A stretch of 64,000 nt of DNA from Cyrtodaria siliqua (lineage: Eukaryota > Mollusca > Bivalvia > Adapedonta > Hiatellidae), in the NCBI GenBank assembly GCA_037043455.1, contig JAWPHD010011010.1, forward strand, positions 1 through 64,000, read 5' to 3'. This document shows, in pieces, positions 62,801-64,000 of this stretch; position 1 is the stretch's first letter, and each line of letters begins with the position of its first letter. A model generated the notes under the pieces. The model had not been told where the DNA came from. It did not search any database and saw only the letters and a list, made by a program, of their open reading frames with translations. The position numbers and the translations under genes are program-made.

Positions 62801-62895
62801 CCTTTCGCTGTAGCGCTGTTGTCGAATTGTGCAACCCGCGTAAGGTAACTAGATTCACTCTTGTTATCAACATGTGGAAAAGAACTTAATTCCAT
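38569..62895 (-). CDS. Type II membrane receptor with EGF-repeat stalk and C-terminal fibrinogen-related domain (spliced gene)
   Basis: This is the one convincing gene. Exons joined on the minus strand: 62895-62407 (tail and membrane span), 58439-58397 (short helical linker), the EGF exons between 54257 and 47318, then FReD exons 44269-44130, 42097-42001, 40250-40074 and 38825-38569. All joins obey GT-AG and phase: 0, then 1 throughout the EGF array, then 0 and 1 in the FReD. With the 11 EGF exons that have both splice sites and no stop, the CDS is 2421 nt (806 aa): tail 1-130, membrane span about 131-154, linker 164-177, EGFs about 178-582, FReD about 583-806. The lack of a signal peptide and the N-in charge pattern indicate a type II protein with the FReD outside the cell. 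FReD proteins in general bind acetylated or carbohydrate ligands, and many invertebrate members act in immune recognition; that role here is inference. Several EGF exons are damaged, so the number used in the mature mRNA is unknown. The true product could be a set of splice forms. Confidence 0.82.
38965..39290. repeat. About 52-bp tandem repeat, 6 units
   Basis: Unit 'atacaaatggagtgac(a/g)atta' plus 'aatagtaaaacatatcaat' and 'actacatgc(g/a)ga'. Lies in the FReD 3/4 intron. Confidence 0.9.
40074..40250 (-). CDS. FReD exon 3
   Basis: 177 nt, phase 1 to 1. Acceptor CTTTCATTAG; donor GGCT|GTAAGT. It encodes [20 protein letters not shown]... through [11 protein letters not shown], aligning with the central FReD strands ('LRVDL.D..G....Y..F.V....NYTL.VG'). 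One potential N-glycosylation site at NYT and another at NDT. Confidence 0.85.
40594..41310 (+). mobile_element. 'agctctactg' repeat fragment with nested SINE
   Basis: Starts 'tttagctctactagccgaag', is interrupted by a SINE at about 40661-40905, and resumes with internal units ('gccagattgttg', 'ttatggcccttgat'). Lies in the FReD 2/3 intron. Confidence 0.6.
40661..40905 (+). mobile_element. tRNA-derived SINE (family C)
   Basis: tRNA-like head 'gtctccgtggccgaggg...gggttcgaatccc', then the family body 'gggaggtgtacagtactg' and 'ggtggtctgcctccaccac', ending in an (aaac)n-like tail. Reverse fragments at 29023-29130 and 35740-35812. Confidence 0.7.
41311..41875 (+). mobile_element. Possible solo LTR or other GC-richer insert
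   Basis: Base composition jumps (many CpG and 'gacgtcatcgg'-type words at 41360-41480), followed by 'tataagtgcc', and AATAAA near 41820. It ends near 'caatattgttaca'. Promoter-like then polyA-like order suggests an LTR, but I cannot define matching ends or a target duplication. Confidence 0.3.
42001..42097 (-). CDS. FReD exon 2
   Basis: 97 nt, phase 0 to 1. Acceptor TTATTATTGTAG; donor CTTG|GTAAGT. It encodes [13 protein letters not shown]... to GEFWLG, matching the conserved FReD segment usually read as 'WTVxQRRxDGSVxFxR...GEFWLG'. Confidence 0.87.
42388..42445 (+). pseudogene. 3' two-thirds of a tRNA-Leu
   Basis: Anticodon stem-loop CTGGT-TTAAAGC-ACCAG, then the Leu-type variable arm 'tctcttcggagg', a T-arm with 'gggctcgaatctc' and an acceptor ending GCTGCCACCA. 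The D-arm half is absent. The anticodon would read AAA, so it is a truncated tRNA-Leu copy. The apparent encoded CCA hints at retroposition, though CA-rich flank could mimic it. Confidence 0.6.
42497..42820. mobile_element. TTAA-type MITE, copy 3 (in the FReD 1/2 intron)
   Basis: Right end 'tcaagattgcc(g)tatgtccct' followed by TTAA; left end AGGGT. Same family as 31636-31960 and 32674-32992, with a similar internal AT-rich core. Confidence 0.55.
43684..44129 (-). repeat. About 119-bp tandem repeat copying the FReD exon 1 donor
   Basis: About four units, each containing the last 30-odd bases of FReD exon 1 (TGTGACATGACCACAGAAG and onward), the donor GTAAGTATG and the same intron text ('cctcgatgtgt'). 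The extra copies have no acceptor, so they are donor decoys or duplication by-products. Confidence 0.85.
44130..44269 (-). CDS. FReD exon 1
   Basis: 140 nt, phase 1 to 0. Acceptor TTTTCAAG; donor GGACA|GTAAGT. It encodes [13 protein letters not shown]... through [13 protein letters not shown], the classical start of a fibrinogen C-terminal domain: first disulphide Cys pair, then the CDM-GGWT motif. Partial copies of its 3' end and donor are repeated just downstream (43684-44129). Confidence 0.87.
46299..46343 (+). repeat. Poly-C tract followed by (CA)n
   Basis: Two C runs split by one T, then a CA dinucleotide run. On the transcribed strand this is poly-G. Confidence 0.9.
46939..46967 (+). 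repeat. G-rich tract after a poly-T stretch
   Basis: G runs of five, four and seven bases; quadruplex-capable on the plus strand. Confidence 0.6.
47318..47452 (-). CDS. EGF exon 1 (last before FReD), possible new acceptor
   Basis: The EGF itself is intact (VDDCTSNPC...[12 protein letters not shown], six cysteines; donor GTTAGT). The canonical acceptor has been deleted with about 19 bp of intron. An upstream AG after an eight-T run (TTTTTTTTAACAG, exon from 47452) gives a 135-nt exon in the correct 1-1 phase with no stop, adding GLVSHALIY before the EGF. Whether it is spliced this way or skipped cannot be told from sequence alone. Confidence 0.5.
47671..47790 (-). pseudogene. EGF exon 2, degenerate
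   Basis: EGF homology with the donor retained, but the acceptor position reads CTATAA instead of CTATAG, with no AG in the preceding stretch. EGF cysteine 4 is Ser (YKS instead of YKC; + strand 'cagactttt' versus 'cagacattt'). A 9-nt in-frame insertion gives DVDHVDDC. Likely no longer used. Confidence 0.7.
48069..48179 (-). CDS. EGF exon 3 (A type)
   Basis: A 111-nt phase 1-1 exon with intact splice sites. Begins [15 protein letters not shown] and ends GINCAVG; all six cysteines. The most FReD-proximal EGF with an undamaged acceptor. Confidence 0.8.
48448..48558 (-). CDS. EGF exon 4 (B type with compensating cysteine)
   Basis: A 111-nt phase 1-1 exon with acceptor CTATAG and donor GTAG|GTGAGT. 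Cys2 is Arg (NPRVHG), but a Gly between C5 and C6 has become Cys (CGPCYSG), restoring six cysteines at an atypical position. Confidence 0.75.
48837..48947 (-). CDS. EGF exon 5 (A type)
   Basis: A 111-nt phase 1-1 exon with intact splice sites and six cysteines. Begins [15 protein letters not shown], the closest relative of exon 9 (1536 bp away). Confidence 0.8.
49217..49327 (-). pseudogene. EGF exon 6 (B type), acceptor AG lost
   Basis: The coding frame is open (begins [10 protein letters not shown]) and the donor GTAG|GTTAGT is intact. The acceptor reads CTATAT where the other copies have CTATAG, and no AG lies nearby upstream. Probably skipped; phase 1-1 symmetry makes that harmless to the frame. 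Confidence 0.65.
49605..49715 (-). CDS. EGF exon 7 (A type)
   Basis: A 111-nt phase 1-1 exon with intact splice sites and six cysteines. Begins [15 protein letters not shown]. With exon 8 and their introns it matches the exon 11-12 block 1536 bp away. Confidence 0.8.
49985..50095 (-). pseudogene. EGF exon 8 (B type) with in-frame TAA
   Basis: Homologous to the other B exons, with usable splice sites (acceptor TCTAG, donor GTAG|GTGAGT). The Leu codon after EGF cysteine 3 is TAA instead of TTA (+ strand 'gatctt' versus 'gatcta', near 50050). Inclusion would truncate the protein before the FReD; skipping keeps frame. Cys2 is also Arg. Could be a genuine nonsense exon, an allele-specific variant or an assembly error. 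Confidence 0.75.
50373..50483 (-). CDS. EGF exon 9 (A type)
   Basis: A 111-nt phase 1-1 exon with intact splice sites and six cysteines. Begins [15 protein letters not shown]. Unusually, CLAQ replaces CLDQ, so the Asp that is the usual beta-hydroxylation and calcium-contact residue is Ala in this copy. Confidence 0.78.
50753..50863 (-). CDS. EGF exon 10 (B type, cysteine 2 replaced by Arg)
   Basis: A 111-nt phase 1-1 exon with intact splice sites. Begins [15 protein letters not shown]; the C4-C5 segment is TCHCG. Same Cys2 to Arg change as the other B exons. Confidence 0.75.
51141..51251 (-). CDS. EGF exon 11 (A type)
   Basis: A 111-nt phase 1-1 exon with intact splice sites and six cysteines. 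Begins [15 protein letters not shown], shared with exons 7 and 13. Exactly 768 bp from exon 9 and 1536 bp from exon 7. Confidence 0.8.
51521..51631 (-). CDS. EGF exon 12 (B type, cysteine 2 replaced by Arg)
   Basis: A 111-nt phase 1-1 exon with intact splice sites. Begins [15 protein letters not shown], then [17 protein letters not shown] cysteine 2 is CGT (Arg) instead of TGT; its partner cysteine 4 remains, leaving a nominally unpaired thiol. Confidence 0.75.
51858..52040. mobile_element. 183-bp insertion in one EGF repeat unit
   Basis: The exon 12 to exon 13 spacing is 571 bp instead of 388 bp. The extra segment begins with a poly-A run ('ctcaaaaaaaaaagg') and shares no text with other units. 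An A-run at one end is consistent with a retroposed insert read on the minus strand. No coding capacity seen. Confidence 0.5.
52092..52202 (-). CDS. EGF exon 13 (A type)
   Basis: A 111-nt phase 1-1 exon with both splice sites intact. Begins [15 protein letters not shown]; six cysteines. Apart from a 183-bp insertion in the adjacent intron it is 768 bp from exon 11, which it closely resembles (ILN variant). Confidence 0.8.
52475..52585 (-). CDS. EGF exon 14
   Basis: A 111-nt phase 1-1 exon with intact CTATAG acceptor and GTAG|GTTAGT donor. Begins [15 protein letters not shown]. All six cysteines are present, with the Asx-hydroxylation pattern C-x-D-x4-Y-x-C-x-C. It precedes the 768-bp amplified block in transcript order. 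Confidence 0.8.
52797..53243. mobile_element. Interspersed repeat, copy 2, in the exon 15/14 intron
   Basis: Shares 'tatagggtcctatagaaacc', 'gtaggtccgcactgtac', 'aaagggtggtgaagac' and 'gggacgaaagctcatgcacc' in the same order with 25843-26279. Both copies are about 440 bp in the same orientation. Family not recognised; no ORF. Confidence 0.65.
53339..53398. repeat. Perfect 17-bp inverted repeat (hairpin)
   Basis: 'tatgcgatttatactgc' and its exact complement flank a 26-bp GC-richer loop. It could be the edge of a foldback element or a stem-loop in the intron. Confidence 0.6.
53399..54149. other. Intron without recognised features
   Basis: Unique-looking AT-rich intron between the hairpin and EGF exon 15. 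Near 54000-54120 it holds short inverted words around 'gtatttataccacaataac' and 'ggctattgtggtataata', possibly the far end of a decayed foldback element. Confidence 0.3.
54150..54257 (-). CDS. EGF exon 15 (first in the protein), calcium-binding type
   Basis: A 108-nt phase 1-1 exon with acceptor CTATAG and donor ACAG|GTTAGT. It encodes [10 protein letters not shown]...GMC...[12 protein letters not shown] with all six EGF cysteines. It is one codon shorter than the others (no Val before the closing Gly) and the most divergent, so it probably lies outside the recent amplification. Confidence 0.78.
54552..54596 (+). repeat. (TG)n microsatellite
   Basis: TG dinucleotide run with two interruptions, in the intron upstream of EGF exon 15. 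Confidence 0.9.
55350..55499. repeat. 150-bp inverted repeat in the exon 2/EGF15 intron
   Basis: Left arm 'tttgttgttttgtcgtgaat' onward and right arm ending 'ttcactgcaaaacaacaaat' are near-complementary over about 50 bp each, around a short 'ttttcactcaagcttcgcat' centre. MITE-like hairpin. Confidence 0.6.
56271..56310 (+). repeat. (CA)n/(CG)n microsatellite
   Basis: CA run with interspersed CG dinucleotides. Confidence 0.85.
57100..57182 (-). pseudogene. Decayed tRNA-like sequence
   Basis: On the minus strand 'gggctagtggttcagcg' resembles box A and 'tgattcaaatcc' box B, but the anticodon arm does not fold convincingly. Probably a tRNA-derived fragment. Confidence 0.25.
57467..57540 (+). pseudogene. 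tRNA-like sequence, anticodon TGA, probably tRNA-derived
   Basis: Box A-like 'tagttcagtggttagagc' and box B-like 'gtgttcgagccc' are spaced as in a tRNA. D-stem GTTC/GAGC pairs, the anticodon stem is CCTGA/TCAGA with loop CTTGAAA (TGA), and the acceptor pairs weakly (TAGTGTT with GAGGCTA). The T-stem does not pair and there is no long variable arm as in a real tRNA-Ser, so this is likely a pseudogene or SINE head. A T run follows. Confidence 0.4.
57985..58057 (+). repeat. 16-bp tandem repeat, 4 copies
   Basis: Unit 'caatatatgtcatgcc' with single-base variants, in the intron before exon 2 is reached. Confidence 0.75.
58397..58439 (-). CDS. Exon 2: short charged helical linker
   Basis: A 43-nt exon (14 codons plus 1 nt) reading [14 protein letters not shown]. 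It starts in phase 0, matching the end of exon 1, and ends in phase 1, matching every EGF exon. The acceptor is TTCCAATTGCAG and the donor GAAG|GTAGAT. The heptad-like spacing of L and I with Glu/Gln between suggests a short coiled coil just outside the membrane, which could help the receptor oligomerise (inference). The acceptor directly abuts a 2.6-kb minisatellite. Confidence 0.66.
58466..61135. repeat. About 30-bp minisatellite in intron 1
   Basis: Dozens of units like 'gaatatactgtacactcat' followed by 'acggctga' or 'gaggctga'. The part near exon 2 (58.5-59.7 kb) is fairly uniform, the distal part (60-61.1 kb) more diverged ('gaatataccgtacactcgtg'). It begins about 27 bp upstream of the exon 2 acceptor. 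Confidence 0.9.
61136..61740. repeat. Interspersed-repeat remnant
   Basis: Low-copy AT-rich DNA with phrases typical of the dispersed repeats elsewhere here ('gtgtaaagtttcaaaactgt', 'aatatacctatgaagaagtt', then 'acggacggacggactgacg'). No gene seen. Confidence 0.4.
61834..62285 (+). other. Possible terminal exon of an antisense transcript
   Basis: On the plus strand, within intron 1, a good acceptor ('tattgttcttgcag' at about 61833) precedes more GC-balanced sequence that ends with an AATAAA near 62261. One frame runs about 24 codons after the acceptor to a TGA. No homology recognised; weak, pattern-based call. Confidence 0.2.
62407..62895 (-). CDS. Exon 1: cytoplasmic tail and transmembrane segment
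   Basis: 163 codons, phase 0 at the 3' end. The start is firm: an in-frame TAA lies three codons upstream of the ATG. The donor is AAAG|GTAAAC. Residues 1-130 are hydrophilic. A hydrophobic run at about 131-154 ([14 protein letters not shown] onward) forms one membrane helix. Basic residues (R119, K121, R130) precede it and His residues follow, which by the positive-inside rule puts the N-terminus in the cytoplasm. Two tyrosine motifs stand out, YENV at Tyr35 (a YxN motif, the type read by Grb2-like SH2 domains) and YMEI at Tyr96 (YxxI). Two adjacent cysteines (CC, residues 76-77) lie in the tail. I recognise no globular domain. Confidence 0.8.
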
Positions 62896-63562
62896 AGCAA
62901 CTTATTAATAATCCAGTCTAAGTCAATATAATGGTTTGAATGATCCTGATCAGTTAGCGTTAGGTTACTCGTTATGCACACATATTTATACAAAGAGCAC
63001 TTGATATGTCATTTAAGTGCTTTCCTTTGATTTGAAGCACACTTAATCATTACATTGTCATTATTCCCATGATTCATAGATCTGCACGCTTCTCTAAGTG
63101 GATTACTACTCCTTCTACGGAAGTTTTATATCAAGACTGCGACTACAATAGAAGAAATGAAAGCAATTCACTATTTAACTTCCCTGTACTATTGTTTTTA
63201 CAATATAAGCACGTGGTCCATTGTGTGGTCATAGTATGATCAATATCATTTTTCACAAAGGGTAACGCATGACTATAGTTATTACGAACTACACATAAAA
63301 GCAGGTATAACAGTCGAATGAGAAATGTATCTTTCACAGAACACAGCCTACCAAAAACAAACAAACAACAATTACAATGTTAATATGAAGCAAGGCATGT
63401 GACATCACAAACGTAAACACAAACTGTCAGGGGCAAAACGAACACTGGGGGCGGGGGTGGGGGGGGGGGTGTTAAACCAGGTTCTAGGGTGCACCTAAGC
63501 TCACTCTCACCCTATTGTCATTCCAATAAAACGGAACAGTGTCAATAAAGATATCCCGGCCA
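62896..63562. other. 5' flank of the receptor gene
   Basis: AT-rich, no convincing TATA or initiator. Contains a G-rich run at 63447-63470. The promoter presumably lies here or in the adjacent repeat. Confidence 0.3.
63447..63470 (+). repeat. G-rich tract
   Basis: Runs of five to ten G separated by single bases; able in principle to form a G-quadruplex. About 550 bp upstream of the start codon. Confidence 0.6.
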
Positions 63563-63830
63563 GGCCTAATATTCATCAAACTTTTGAGCACAAGAATCTG
63601 ACTCAGACTCAAAATCTCAATTCTTTTAATTTCATATAAAAAAAAATTTACAAGCAAATTACTACATTTACTTACAGAAATGAGTAATTTCAAACTTTAA
63701 GGTAATTTAACTGAAAATGTCTGAAAATTACAATTCTTACCCATACTTTTGTGTTGATAGAGTTTGCAAAAACCTGAGATTTTGAGTCCGAGTCTAATTC
63801 TGGTGCTCACAAATTTGATGAATTTAGGCC
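63563..63830. mobile_element. MITE with about 57-bp terminal inverted repeats
   Basis: Left end 'ggcctaatattcatcaaa' and right end 'tttgatgaatttaggcc' are inverted. The match continues inward through 'gagcac(a/c)agaat' and 'actcaaaatctca'. AT-rich core, no ORF. It sits about 0.7 kb upstream of the gene start. Confidence 0.7.
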
Positions 63831-64000
63831 GAGGTTATATGCATGTAAGAATATAAAAAAGCCTACAAAGCCACGATTTAAGACAAACATCAATCGTAGG
63901 GATCCACAATATGTCCGGTCATCGCACAATCAACGAGGAAAGCGAAGAATAAGTGGGTCAACCACTAAACATGCAGAGCAATTGCAAAGGATAGTGGTCA

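Overview
The window is AT-rich animal nuclear DNA. Most of it is interspersed repeats, minisatellites and short non-autonomous transposons, with one large intron-rich gene on the minus strand. The repeat content (tRNA-headed SINEs, 'cctctt(c/g)ggcctcttg' elements, many TTAA- and TA-flanked foldback elements) and the gene type (fibrinogen-related domain with EGF repeats) suggest a mollusc, most likely a bivalve. That placement is inference, not a database match.

The gene runs from an ATG at 62895 down to a stop at 38569 (minus strand). I rebuilt it from splice sites and reading phase. Exon 1 encodes a 163-residue piece with a cytoplasmic tail and one membrane span (type II topology). A 43-nt charged helical exon follows, then an array of up to 15 phase 1-1 EGF exons, then four exons making a complete C-terminal fibrinogen-related domain (FReD). 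Using only exons with both splice sites and an open frame (11 EGFs) gives 2421 nt, or 806 residues. I infer a cell-surface recognition receptor with an EGF stalk and a lectin-like head, comparable in layout to type II FReD receptors.

The EGF array (47.3-52.6 kb) is the most striking part. It is a recent tandem amplification of a two-exon unit with a period of 768 bp, nested inside a 1536-bp higher-order duplication. Every second exon (B type) carries Arg in place of EGF cysteine 2. One exon has an in-frame stop, two have lost the acceptor AG by point change, and one has lost its acceptor by deletion but has an in-frame upstream replacement. All EGF exons are phase-symmetric, so skipping any of them keeps the frame.

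Layout: 1-3.0 kb, interspersed-repeat tandem units and a 'tgtggttggaatat' minisatellite; 3.5-7.0 kb, TIR elements and a SINE; 7.0-20 kb, SINE and retroelement tails, a 518-bp TTAA-flanked foldback element and a 1.9-kb TIR element; 20-28 kb, SINEs and long repeats with 'agctctactg' inverted termini; 28-34.3 kb, palindrome cluster, 30-bp CCAAT-containing array, TTAA elements and a LINE fragment; 34.3-36 kb, little beyond tRNA-like and SINE fragments; 36-38.4 kb, a 36-bp minisatellite just beyond the gene's 3' end; 38.5-62.9 kb, the receptor gene, with mobile elements and minisatellites in its introns; 62.9-64 kb, its 5' flank. Apart from this gene and a LINE remnant, I see no convincing protein-coding gene.
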